Positions 48,783 to 57,307 of a stretch of 64,000 nt of DNA are shown here, one piece after another. Under the pieces are notes generated by a model. It was not told where the DNA came from. It did not search any database and worked only from the letters and a program-made list of their open reading frames with translations. The translations under genes and the position numbers were made by a program. The DNA comes from Bin5 sp965200615 (GTDB taxonomy: Bacteria; Chloroflexota; Anaerolineae; Caldilineales; Caldilineaceae). The stretch covers positions 4,092,001 to 4,156,000 of the forward strand of contig OZ241377.1 in assembly GCA_965200615.1 (NCBI GenBank), given 5' to 3'. The number at the start of each line of letters is the position of its first letter. Positions within the stretch are counted from its first letter, which is position 1.

Positions 48783-51206
48783 TTACGCTGCAAATTGGCG
48801 ATTCGCTTTGGGACTGCCATGGGGCAGAATCCTGCAATTGCTCTTGCCATTCGTCCAGTACCGCGGCCGTTTGCCCAAAAACGTTGGCATTTTAACAGAG
48901 GAAATGTTGGCCAGTGGACATTCAGGTAGATTCAGGTCTGCCAGGTGAGCAGCAACTGCCGTACTCGTGTCTGACTGAATCGGTCCTTCTGGCAGACACA
49001 GTTCATTGCCTGCGAGATCAAGGACGATCAGTTTTTTGAGAGGACTCAGGTTTGGAACCGGCCCGGTCAGCCTGTTGTGCCCCAATTGAAGAACACTCAG
49101 TTCAGCGAGCGCGCTCAGGTCGGGCACTTGCCCACTAAACTGATTGCGGCTAAGCGACAGCCAGGCTAAGTTCGCGAGAGCGCTCAGACCCGGAACAGGT
49201 CCTTCCAGCAAGTTTTGGCTGAGATCCACCCATGTCAGACTGTTGAGCGTGACAATATCGGGGAATGAGCCGGTCAACCTATTGTCTCCGAGATAGAGAT
49301 GAGTCAATTCAGTGAGGGCGCTCAGGTCAGGAATCGAGCCGCTCAAATTACTGTCTGTCAGGTATAGTTCCCGCAAGTTTGTCAGTGCGCTTAGATCCGG
49401 GATGGAGCCACTGAACTGGTTGGACCCTAATGACAGACTCTTTAGCCTGGTGAGCGCGCTCATATTGGGTAGAGTGCCGGTAAGCTGATTATTGTTGATG
49501 GACAGCCATTCCAATCTTGTAAGGGCATTCAGTTGCGGAATCGAGCCAGTGAATTGATTGAAACTAAGGTCGAGGAACGACAAGCCCGTGAGGGCGCTTA
49601 GTTCCGGAATGGCGCCGCTAAGCAAATTGGAGCCGAGTGATAGAATTGTCAAACCATCAAGAGCGCTTAGATTCGAGATCGACCCGCGCAAGTTGTTTCC
49701 TGTCAAAAGTAGCTCGGACACTTTTCCGTCTGAGTTCACGGTGACGCCGTACCAGGTAGAGATCGGTTCACTGGTCAGCCAGTTGCTGTTATGCGTCCAG
49801 CTGGCTCCGTCGGTTGCGTGATAGAGAGCGACCAATGCCGCTCTCTGCGCGGCCTCGGTCATCTGCGTTGTGGTCGGTACGGTCGCCGAAGGGAACGCGG
49901 ACCATTCTCCCTCTACGCCCTGCGGGTCTACAGCGCGTATTGCATAGTGGTAAGTTCTGCCGGGCACTAGTCCACGATGTACGTATGACGTCTCTCTCAA
50001 GTTGTCATCGACGGGTTGCCACCCGGGAGCTTGGGCCCACCAAGTCAACAGTTCATATCTGTCAGCGCGAGCGTCATCCGTCCAACTGAGCTCAATTCTT
50101 GTCGTCAATGTTTCCGTTATGGTCAGTGTTGGCGCGGGAAGTCTCCCGGGCGCGATGACGCGTATTTGCTCCGACCATTCTCCGATAACTCCTCTTGCGT
50201 CCACTGCCGCCACTATGTAGAGGTAGTCGGGTCTTGAGGCGGACAGTTCATTGTCCCTGAAAGTCCTGCCCACATAGCTATCGCCGTCGATGGACACCCA
50301 GCCAGTGTTATTGTTCCTCCACACTCTAAGGTCATATTGGCGCGCGCCTCTGACCTCAGTCCAGGTGAGTTCGACAGTAGTCGCGCCAGTGTAAGTCGCG
50401 GTTAGCCTGGGCGCGGCCAATCTGCCTGTTACAGTCGGTGTCGACGTAGGCGTAGAAGTAGGAGTAAGTGAGGAGGTAGGTACAGGGGTTGTTGTAGGAG
50501 TGGGGGAGGCAGTGGGCCCCTGCGTCTCAGGTACGGTGACATAGGAGACGTTCGACCACTCGCCTATGAGGCCATTTGAGCCAATTGCGCGGATGGCATA
50601 GTAATATGTCCGGCCAGGCGATAACCCGCTGTGCGTATACGACGCGCCTTCCAATCCATCATCTATGAGCTGCCATCCAGGGTCGCTGGCCCACCAGGTG
50701 AACAGCTCGAATCCATCCGCGTCGGGCATCTCCGTCCAACTGAGTTCAATGGCGGTGGCGCTTGTCCCGGTCGCGGTCAGATTTGGGGCGGGAAGTTTGT
50801 CGGGTGCGGTTATGCGCACTTGATTCGACCACGCTCCTATCACACCTTCAGAATCAACTGCGGCAACAATATAGTAGTGGTCGGGCTTTCCGGCCGCCAA
50901 GAGATGGCCGGTATAGCTTCTTCCCGAATAGCCGCCTTCTTCAATTGGTTCCCAGCCAGTGACGCTGCTTCTCCACACCCTGAAATCATAGTGATCAGCG
51001 CCAGCGACTTCGGTCCAGCTGATTTCAACATTATCAGAATCAGTGGTCGCTGCGGTCAGGGTTGGCGCATCCAGCTTCTCGGAAGGCTCAGTCTGCAAGT
51101 ACGCTACGAATTCTGTTTGCAGGGAAAGTGGAGTCAGGGCCGCGAGTGGTGCGATGAGTAGCAGAATTCGCCGAAGGCGTGTGATCAGCTTCTCTTTCAA
51201 TGCCAA
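48783..51206 (-). CDS. Secreted surface protein with four fibronectin-III-like domains and leucine-rich repeats
   Basis: 807 residues from TTG (AGAGGA 10 bases upstream), with a basic N-terminus and hydrophobic signal (ILLLIAPLAALTPLSLQ). Four Fn3-like modules follow in an A-B-linker-A-B order (about 45-135, 136-228, 263-350, 351-440). The two A modules, and likewise the two B modules, are strongly similar, and a Thr/Ser/Pro linker of about 35 residues (PTASPTPTTTPVPTSS and on) separates the pairs. Next comes an LRR N-cap (LVALYHATDGASWTHNSNW), then about eleven 23-residue repeats of the LxxLxLxxNxLxGxIPxLSAL type (about 495-745), and an LRR C-cap with AHLADLNLPEC. Probably an adhesion or ligand-binding protein at the cell surface. 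Confidence 0.85.
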   Translation of the reverse strand: MALKEKLITRLRRILLLIAPLAALTPLSLQTEFVAYLQTEPSEKLDAPTLTAATTDSDNVEISWTEVAGADHYDFRVWRSSVTGWEPIEEGGYSGRSYTGHLLAAGKPDHYYIVAAVDSEGVIGAWSNQVRITAPDKLPAPNLTATGTSATAIELSWTEMPDADGFELFTWWASDPGWQLIDDGLEGASYTHSGLSPGRTYYYAIRAIGSNGLIGEWSNVSYVTVPETQGPTASPTPTTTPVPTSSLTPTSTPTSTPTVTGRLAAPRLTATYTGATTVELTWTEVRGARQYDLRVWRNNNTGWVSIDGDSYVGRTFRDNELSASRPDYLYIVAAVDARGVIGEWSEQIRVIAPGRLPAPTLTITETLTTRIELSWTDDARADRYELLTWWAQAPGWQPVDDNLRETSYVHRGLVPGRTYHYAIRAVDPQGVEGEWSAFPSATVPTTTQMTEAAQRAALVALYHATDGASWTHNSNWLTSEPISTWYGVTVNSDGKVSELLLTGNNLRGSISNLSALDGLTILSLGSNLLSGAIPELSALTGLSFLDLSFNQFTGSIPQLNALTRLEWLSINNNQLTGTLPNMSALTRLKSLSLGSNQFSGSIPDLSALTNLRELYLTDSNLSGSIPDLSALTELTHLYLGDNRLTGSFPDIVTLNSLTWVDLSQNLLEGPVPGLSALANLAWLSLSRNQFSGQVPDLSALAELSVLQLGHNRLTGPVPNLSPLKKLIVLDLAGNELCLPEGPIQSDTSTAVAAHLADLNLPECPLANISSVKMPTFLGKRPRYWTNGKSNCRILPHGSPKANRQFAA
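48963..49715 (-). repeat. Array of eleven 69-bp leucine-rich-repeat units
   Basis: The coding repeats of the surface protein recur with a 69-base period (23 codons); the segment coding for DLSAL or close variants (LSAL, LNAL, MSAL) reappears in almost every unit. They are diverged at the DNA level, so expansion is not very recent. Confidence 0.75.
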
Positions 51207-51332
51207 ATCAGGCTCGGTCCTCTCGCTGACCGCCCATTCGCCGCGCCGGTAGAGGGAATTCCGACCCCATAGCCGACAAGCCCTACGGAAAGTGCCGTGT
51301 TGGTGAATGGGACCGGAAAAGCGATGCCTGAT

Positions 51333-52250
51333 CTACTCATTCTTTGCGATTACCCACTCCAACAAGCGTTTGGCGGCAAATATGGCGCCTAACAGAAGGA
51401 ACAAGCCTGCGCTCCAGCGAACTCCGGTGAAGAACTGCGCACGAAGTCTTTCCAAAGCCAACGATTCTCCGAGGTCTCCCAGAATTCCAGGTTGAGGAGC
51501 AATTTCACTCTGGTCGGACGAAGAGGTCTGGCTCTCCGTTGTACCACTGCCGTTACCTTGCGAAGGCGGCGGCGGAGTTGCCGTTGGCTCCTCCGTTGCA
51601 CCCTCGATGTTCGGCTGCTCTATACGGACCTCAGCGACCGTAGGTTGCGGGTATGGTGTCGGCGTATCTATCGGCGTATCTATGGGAATCGGTGTGGGAG
51701 TTGGCCCGTCAGGAGTAGGTGTGATCGGATCCAGGCTGACACTTATGTTATGTACGAAGAACTCCGCATAGTTTCCATCCGGCCGTACGACCCGCAAACG
51801 CAGTGTGTAAGTGCCTGGCGCAAGGACGTCGGTATGCCACACACCGAGTTGTCCGTTGACAACTTGACGTGGTTCCCCGTCGAAATATTTGTAGGCTTCC
51901 TCGCCCCTTGACGACTCCTTGTAGGAGAGCTCATAGCGGGCGAAAGGCGTGCCGGTTGCCGTTCCCATGATCGGCACGGGCCCGCTGACGTTGCTGCCTT
52001 GTTCGGGGGAGGTGATGCCGGACTGGGTAGTCTGTTCATTGCGGGCTTGTACTCTATCAAGTCGAAAGTCCTGGAACCGGCCACGCGAATCTTCCGCGCC
52101 GAATTGGTCCACAGCCGCCTTGGAAGTGGCGGCAACGAGGGCCAGCCCAAACATTCCCGGGAAAAGTAGACTCAAAAGGTAGGGAACGAGCAGTTGCAAG
52201 AGTCGTAGATGTCTCTTGGGACGGGTTTTGCGGTTCTCAGTCATATGCAT
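51333..52250 (-). CDS. Membrane-anchored extracytoplasmic protein with Thr/Pro linker, unknown function
   Basis: 305 residues from the ATG at 52250 (a TTG 29 codons earlier is open but has no ribosome site). A basic N-terminus is followed by TM1 (LLQLLVPYLLSLLFPGMFGLALVAA). The extracytoplasmic beta-rich domain contains SNVSGPVPIMGTATGTPFARYELSYKESSRG and VLAPGTYTLRLRVVRPDGNYAEFFV, a pattern like the C-terminal Ig-like domain of some Chloroflexi penicillin-binding or glycosyl-hydrolase proteins. A PTPTPIPIDTPIDTPTP linker leads to a polar stretch and a C-terminal TM (WSAGLFLLLGAIFAAKRLLEWV). It lies 98 bases downstream of the DsbB-cytochrome gene and may share its transcript. Confidence 0.7.
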   Translation of the reverse strand: MHMTENRKTRPKRHLRLLQLLVPYLLSLLFPGMFGLALVAATSKAAVDQFGAEDSRGRFQDFRLDRVQARNEQTTQSGITSPEQGSNVSGPVPIMGTATGTPFARYELSYKESSRGEEAYKYFDGEPRQVVNGQLGVWHTDVLAPGTYTLRLRVVRPDGNYAEFFVHNISVSLDPITPTPDGPTPTPIPIDTPIDTPTPYPQPTVAEVRIEQPNIEGATEEPTATPPPPSQGNGSGTTESQTSSSDQSEIAPQPGILGDLGESLALERLRAQFFTGVRWSAGLFLLLGAIFAAKRLLEWVIAKNE

Positions 52251-52348
52251 AACGGTCTTCTTCAAGCTTTCCGGGACCGCAGCTGAAATTTCAGGGCCGT
52301 CGCTGTTTGCCACATCAGGCGATATATGCCAGCCCAAGAATTGCAGAA

Positions 52349-53263
52349 CTACTGCAAAGACTTGATGTAAAGGACAATGTCACCAATTTGTTCGCCGGTC
52401 AGGTCTGACTGTCCACCTGAGGGCGGCATAGCGATCCCTGTACGATTGTCCGCCGCATCGGCGGCGCGTCCATCACGGATAACTGTCACCAGTTCGTCGT
52501 TGGTCAGTCCAGAAACATGAGGCGAGTCCGCCAAAGCGGTACCCAGTCCTGCCACACCTACCCCATACTCTCCGTGGCAGGGGGCGCAGGCTTGCGCATA
52601 CAGCGCTGCCCCGTTTTCCAGGCTCGTAGGCGTAGCTGACGGCGCAGGGGTTGGCGTCGGATCAGCAGGGAAATTGAGGAATGACAGATCTGAAACGAAG
52701 GGGAGTTCCACATCCGGCAACGAAACATGAACCTTCCCCGCCCGGGCGGCGCCGGCTACGTACAACCCTATCGCAATCAGCGCCACAAATGGCACCGGCC
52801 ATCGCGGCCACTGATAGGGCCATGCTTTGCCGGCGCCTCCCGCTTCAGCGGCAATGACCATCAACATGCCGGTTGTAATGGCCATGAACCCGAACATTGC
52901 CAGGAGCGGAATCGTTATGAAACCGAACCAATCGAGCCAGACCGTCGCACAGGTCACCCCAATTCCGCAGGAAGTCGGCGATCCAAAGTATGGTGTCTTT
53001 TGAAGCAGGAAATGATAGACGGCGACACCCTGGCCCACCAGGGAAAAAGGTAAGATCAGATGCGGAAGATGAGGGTCCCTGCGCATAATCCCAAGAGTAA
53101 GTAGTCCTGCGAGTGGATACATCAGGATACGCTGGTACCAACAGAGAGTGCAAGGTGTAAAGCCGCTCACTTCACTGAAATAGAGACTGCCCATCGTAGC
53201 GGTCCAGGCCGTGATGAGCGCCCCGTACAGACCAAGTTTTGTCCAAAAGCGTGAACCGTTCAT
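52349..53263 (-). CDS. Fusion of DsbB/BdbC-type disulfide oxidoreductase with a C-terminal cytochrome c domain
   Basis: 304 residues. The N-terminal 180 residues form a four-helix DsbB-like module. FTPCTLCWYQRILMYP carries the first redox pair (C-x2-C near 37-40), the second pair lies in SPTSCGIGVTCATVWLDWFGFITIPLLAM (C-x5-C), and a fifth hydrophobic helix follows at about 160-178. A Pro/Thr linker (DPTPTPAPSATPT, near 208-220) joins it to a class I cytochrome c domain: haem motif CAPCH (near 233), GLGTALADSPHVSGL, and the axial Met candidate in GIAMPPSGGQSDLT, ending in a helix typical of the fold. DsbB reoxidises DsbA; the attached cytochrome suggests electrons pass to haem. It sits 19 bases after the DsbA-like gene. 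Confidence 0.88.
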   Translation of the reverse strand: MNGSRFWTKLGLYGALITAWTATMGSLYFSEVSGFTPCTLCWYQRILMYPLAGLLTLGIMRRDPHLPHLILPFSLVGQGVAVYHFLLQKTPYFGSPTSCGIGVTCATVWLDWFGFITIPLLAMFGFMAITTGMLMVIAAEAGGAGKAWPYQWPRWPVPFVALIAIGLYVAGAARAGKVHVSLPDVELPFVSDLSFLNFPADPTPTPAPSATPTSLENGAALYAQACAPCHGEYGVGVAGLGTALADSPHVSGLTNDELVTVIRDGRAADAADNRTGIAMPPSGGQSDLTGEQIGDIVLYIKSLQ

Positions 53264-53282
53264 TGGAATCAGTTTCGCGTGT

Positions 53283-53984
53283 TCACTGGTCGGAGGACAG
53301 TCGTCTGTCGATTGCCGCCGAGACCGTCCCGTAGTCGAGCGGATTGTCGACGCGAACGCCGTCGACCAGCACAGTTGGCGTGCTGTTGTGTCCGGCTGTG
53401 CGAGCGGCCTGCAGGCTCTCCGATATGGTCAGCATATGCTCTTGATTTGTCAGACAGGATGTAAACGTATCTCGATCGAGATCCAGTTCCCCAGCGTAGT
53501 CGATCAGGCGCTCCATAAGAAATGCGTTCGCGCCGGAGGAAGTTGCCTGGAATACTCGATCATGGTAGACCCAGAACCGTCCCTGGTCGGCGGCACACTC
53601 GCTCGCCTGGGCGGCCAGGGACGCGCCGGGTTCGTGCTGCTGCAATGGAAAATGTCTGAATTCCAACTTGACTTTTCCGGAGGAGATATAGTTGTCAACG
53701 AGGCCGGGCTTTACGCGCTCGTTGAAGGCGGCACACGCAGGACAGCGAAAGTCTTCCCAAGCTTGAACGGTTACCGGGGCATCGGGATCGCCCAGGATGT
53801 TCCGATTCTGCCACGCGGAAGGAACCCCGGAATAGTCGGGTAGTTCAGCTGAAGTTGGTTCACTGTCAGAAGCCGCGGCCAGGATGACCGCTAACAGTCC
53901 TGCCAGCAAGGCAACTCCGCCGACAAGATAGATGCTCAGAGACAACCGCTGTCTGCTATTGGCAATAAGGTCTTTCGCTTTCAC
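53283..53984 (-). CDS. DsbA/BdbD-like thiol-disulfide oxidoreductase
   Basis: 233 residues from GTG with a single N-terminal membrane anchor (about 14-37, LSIYLVGGVALLAGLLAVILAAA). The thioredoxin-like domain then begins with APVTVQAWEDFRCPACAAF (C-P-A-C active site near 80-83). The helical insert (AAQASECAADQGRFWVYHDRVFQ) is that of BdbD/DsbA-type proteins, and the cis-Pro loop is STPTVLVDGVRV. It catalyses disulfide formation in extracytoplasmic proteins and would be reoxidised by the DsbB-cytochrome protein encoded directly downstream. Confidence 0.92.
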   Translation of the reverse strand: MKAKDLIANSRQRLSLSIYLVGGVALLAGLLAVILAAASDSEPTSAELPDYSGVPSAWQNRNILGDPDAPVTVQAWEDFRCPACAAFNERVKPGLVDNYISSGKVKLEFRHFPLQQHEPGASLAAQASECAADQGRFWVYHDRVFQATSSGANAFLMERLIDYAGELDLDRDTFTSCLTNQEHMLTISESLQAARTAGHNSTPTVLVDGVRVDNPLDYGTVSAAIDRRLSSDQ

Positions 53985-54261
53985 CTACTTGGTCCTTGCC
54001 TTTGCAATTGCGCCTCTGCCCAATCGCAGGCTACAGAAACTGTGTACTGGCGGGCGTCTGGGACCAGATTTCCCATATTTGACCCCTTCATTGGGAAAAG
54101 GCCTGATATTGGAATATAGCACCGATTCCTGTACTACACAAAACAGAGTTGGATTTTCCCGGCGGCCACTTCGACCAGTTTTCGCTGCGACTGCTTTCCG
54201 AGTAAGCTAATTCGGGAAAGCGCTGAAGAAGAGTGGTTTACGGTTCGGAGGAATCGTCTCG

Positions 54262-55143
54262 ATGACAAACAATGGTTCGCGATCGCGGGGCTTCGAGAAG
54301 GAAAAACTCAAAGGAAAGGTTGCCGTCGTCACGGGCGCAAGTCGGGGCATCGGTGAAGCAATTGCCGATGCGCTGGCGGCGGAAGGCTGCCGACTGATTC
54401 TGGCGGCGCGCAGTATAGACAAGCTCGAGGAAGTTTCAAGTGGGCTGCGGCTGCGACACGGGGTAGAGGTCATGACAGTGCCTACTGATATCGGCGACGA
54501 AGGCCAGGCACGAAGGCTCATAGAAACAGCCGCGAGTCATTTTGGAGGTATAGATATCCTGGTGAACAACGCCGGAATGGGCATTTACGGCGCTATCGAC
54601 GAGCTGCATCTGGACGACCTCAGGAAGGTTTTCGAGGTCAACTTCTTTGGCCCGCTCGCGGCACTACAAGCGGCCGTCCCGGTTATGCGCCGAAATGGCG
54701 GGGGTACCATTGTCAATGTCAGCAGTATAGTGGGCAAGTTTCCACAGCCTCTGGGGGGAGGCTACACGGCTACCAAGTTTGCGCTTCAGGGCGCGAGCGA
54801 CGCTGCCCGTGCAGAGTTGAAGCGTGACAACATAGATGTCGTTCTTGTTTGCCCTGGACTAACAGACACAGAGTTTTCACAGCACAGCCGGATCAGCGTG
54901 CCAGGCGCTGAGCATCGGCAGGGCGAACGCCACTCACTCGGTCAAGGGGTCGAGCCGACAAGAGTCGGTCGCCGCACCGTGGCGGCGATAAAGCGAGGAG
55001 AGCGGGAGGTTTATGTGACCTTTTTTGATCGCGCCCTCGTGTGGTTCGCGTTGCATTTCCCCGGACTCTTGCAGTGGGCGCTCGTCTACGTCACGCGTTA
55101 CCGGCGAAAGCGGTTTGAAGAAGGCGAGCGTCCGCACGAATAG
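54262..55143 (+). CDS. SDR family oxidoreductase with C-terminal membrane-associated helix
   Basis: 293 residues, ATG with CGGAGGA 9 bases upstream. Classical SDR motifs are TGASRGIG (NADP-type), ILVNNAGMG, NVSSIVG (catalytic Ser), YTATK (catalytic Tyr/Lys) and CPGLTDTEF. After the fold, a conserved tail seen in DltE/YqjQ-type SDRs appears: VGRRTVAAIKRGEREVYVTFFDRALVWFALHFPGLLQWAL, which probably lies on the membrane. Such enzymes act on lipid-like or retinol-like ketones/alcohols; the substrate is unknown. It stands alone, divergent from the disulfide operon. Confidence 0.85.
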   Translation: MTNNGSRSRGFEKEKLKGKVAVVTGASRGIGEAIADALAAEGCRLILAARSIDKLEEVSSGLRLRHGVEVMTVPTDIGDEGQARRLIETAASHFGGIDILVNNAGMGIYGAIDELHLDDLRKVFEVNFFGPLAALQAAVPVMRRNGGGTIVNVSSIVGKFPQPLGGGYTATKFALQGASDAARAELKRDNIDVVLVCPGLTDTEFSQHSRISVPGAEHRQGERHSLGQGVEPTRVGRRTVAAIKRGEREVYVTFFDRALVWFALHFPGLLQWALVYVTRYRRKRFEEGERPHE

Positions 55144-55217
55144 GCGCGTCAGTCCGGTTTGACCAGGACAACGGTTGACAGACCGGGTTTCCGCGACTCC
55201 CGCTTGACCTCAAGCGC

Positions 55218-56252
55218 TCATTGTTGTCGAAACAGTACCCACATTGGCTGCTTCCCTACTTCATAGGTATTCAAGGGTGACAGCAACCCGCTTTCAGGAT
55301 CGATCGCGTATGCTGCTGCGTTGCCCGTCCCTTGTCCTGCGGCCAGAAGATACCGACCTTCAGGGTGGATATTGAAGACTCGAGGGACTGCTTCTGTGCT
55401 CTGCCATCCCTGCAGTTTGATAGCTCCGCTCCCCGTGTCGACCGAAAAGACGGCAATGCTTTCGTGGCCTCGATTCGTGACGTAGAGTGTGCGCCCGTTC
55501 GGGTGCAGATGAATCTGGGCACAGGTGTTGGCGCCGGTAAATCCTTCAGGAAGAGACGAAATCGTCTGAAATGGGCGCAACGTACAGCCAACTTGACTTG
55601 ACTGGGTTCGACCAATGCCTGGCCTGTCAAAATGGTAGGCAGTGACGCAGGACGCGTCCTCGTCTGACGTGTAAACAAACCGCTGGTCGAGGGAAAAAAC
55701 GAAGTGCCTTGGGCCAAGCCCATCGGCCGCGACCACACGAGGCGCAGAAGGGCTGGGCGAAAGTTGACCGGTTTGTTCGTCAAACTGGAACAGGAAGATA
55801 CTGTTTGCTTCAAGCGGATGCGGCACAAGAGCGTAGCAGTTCGTTTCATCAGTCTCAATGCAGTGAGCGCGGGCATCCGTCGTCACACTACATGCTTCTG
55901 CGCCGATTGAGCCATCGGTCTCGATCCGATGGACCATTGCCTTACCCGCTCGGTAATAGGCGCTCATCAGAAAGCGGCCTGTCTTGTCAGGGGCGAGGTA
56001 ACAGGCATCAGCGTCCAACTGTCGCTTGCCCAGCAAGTGTAACCCGCCATCGCGCTCGATGCGAAATGCCGCCAGCTCATTGCTGGCCCGCAGAGAGCAG
56101 TACAGCGTCCGCCCATCGGGAGAGCTTGCCAACGCGGAAGGGCCTCCGACTGCGCGGACATCCTGGCACTGTTGCAATTTGCCGTCACTTTCCATTTCAT
56201 AGATGCGGATCAGGTCGTCACCAGATACGGTTATGTAAACGAGTATGGTCAT
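55218..56252 (-). CDS. Lactonase family protein (6-phosphogluconolactonase YkgB/Pgl-type beta-propeller)
   Basis: 344 residues from the ATG at 56252 with GAGGAG 6 bases upstream; a TTG six codons earlier overlaps that ribosome site. A seven-bladed propeller with repeated blades: ALASSPDGRTLYCSLRASNELAAFRI, YLAPDKTGRFLMSAYYRAGKAMVHRI, HFVFSLDQRFVYTSDEDASCVTAYHF, QIHLHPNGRTLYVTNRGHESIAVFSV and FNIHPEGRYLLAAGQGTGNAAAYAI. These are the hallmarks of the YkgB-type 6-phosphogluconolactonase/lactonase family, so hydrolysis of a sugar lactone is the usual reaction. It is divergent from the 2-hydroxyacid dehydrogenase gene, and a 7-bp inverted repeat lies between them. Confidence 0.85.
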   Translation of the reverse strand: MTILVYITVSGDDLIRIYEMESDGKLQQCQDVRAVGGPSALASSPDGRTLYCSLRASNELAAFRIERDGGLHLLGKRQLDADACYLAPDKTGRFLMSAYYRAGKAMVHRIETDGSIGAEACSVTTDARAHCIETDETNCYALVPHPLEANSIFLFQFDEQTGQLSPSPSAPRVVAADGLGPRHFVFSLDQRFVYTSDEDASCVTAYHFDRPGIGRTQSSQVGCTLRPFQTISSLPEGFTGANTCAQIHLHPNGRTLYVTNRGHESIAVFSVDTGSGAIKLQGWQSTEAVPRVFNIHPEGRYLLAAGQGTGNAAAYAIDPESGLLSPLNTYEVGKQPMWVLFRQQ

Positions 56253-56326
56253 GTTGGGCTCCTCGGACAATAGGTTGAACGCCAGGAAGAAAGTTCCAAG
56301 GCCTCATTTCCGTTCAGGAGTCAGCT

Positions 56327-56348
56327 CATTGCATTACTGACTGCAATG
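56327..56348. promoter_or_regulatory. Inverted repeat between divergent lactonase and dehydrogenase genes
   Basis: CATTGCA (56327-56333) and TGCAATG (56342-56348) separated by 8 bases, a typical dimeric-regulator spacing. It is 75 bases before the lactonase start and 129 bases before the dehydrogenase start. Confidence 0.35.
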
Positions 56349-56476
56349 CCGGCATGGTTGGCAATCCATATTGCCATTTCTTCTCCGCATCTCCCTCCTG
56401 GTTTGTGGAAAGCGGCGACTGATGTAATGTTTGCGGAATCGAACCGTTTCCGAATTTCAAATGAGGCAAATTAACG

Positions 56477-57307
56477 ATGGTGAAAAGAGTTTGGATGGAA
56501 TGGCCCCTGCCGCCCGCGATGCTTCCACAGATCACGGAGCTGGCAGAGATCGTCGATGACGGCGATATGGAGAAGCTACATGGCTCTACGGTAATCTCCG
56601 GCATTCGCCGTTACTATGACGGCGAATTCATGGATCGAGTCGGGCCAAACCTGCTGCAAATCGCCAAGCCCGGCATTGGTGTCGACAATATTGACCTCGA
56701 CGCCGCTACATCGCGTGGCATTCTTGTCTGCAATACGCCCGACGCGCCGTCCGAGTCAACAGCGGAGCATGCAGTGGCGCTGTTGATGGCGGTCGCCAAG
56801 CGGGTGATGGTCGGCGACATGCACTTGCGGGGAGCATCCGACATTGGACGGGGGGAGATGCCAGGCACTGAATTACTGGGCAGTTCTTTGGGCATCGTTG
56901 GTTTCGGACGAATCGGCCGGCGCGCAGCAGCGATGTGCGCGCTGGGAATCAGGATGAACGTTACCATTTTTGATCCGATTCTGCCAGACAGTTTCCAGTT
57001 GCCTGAGGGCGTTTCCCGGACTGATGACCTGGATGCGATTTTCGCTGAGAATCAGTTTGTAACACTGCACACGCCGCTTCTTCCGGAGACACACCACCTC
57101 GCCAATGAGAGGCGGCTGCGTCTGATGAAGCGGGGCAGTTATCTCATAAATGCATCACGCGGGGGTGTCGTTGACGAGGCCGCTCTTATAAAGGTATTGA
57201 GCGAGGGACATCTGGCAGGCGCAGGGCTGGATGTCTTCGATCCCGAACCACCCATGGCAGCCAATCTCTTCGAGAACAGTAGGTTTCACCAGCGGATGTG
57301 GCTCTGA
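56477..57307 (+). pseudogene. D-isomer-specific 2-hydroxyacid dehydrogenase, C-terminally truncated
   Basis: 276 residues where the family usually has 310-330. The substrate-binding N-terminus, the NAD motif LGIVGFGRIGRRAA (near 138-151), TLHTPLLPETHHL, the catalytic Arg region SYLINASRGGVVDE and GLDVFDPEPP are all in place. The protein then ends in an unrelated tail (about FENSRFHQRMWL) and stops. The expected catalytic His segment (T-P-H-x-A/G) and last helices are missing. The stop region overlaps the end of the convergent creatininase gene by 22 bases, suggesting that a deletion or rearrangement removed the 3' end. The substrate domain Glu is probably the one in the NRMK-like stretch, but without the His the enzyme should be inactive. 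Confidence 0.75.
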
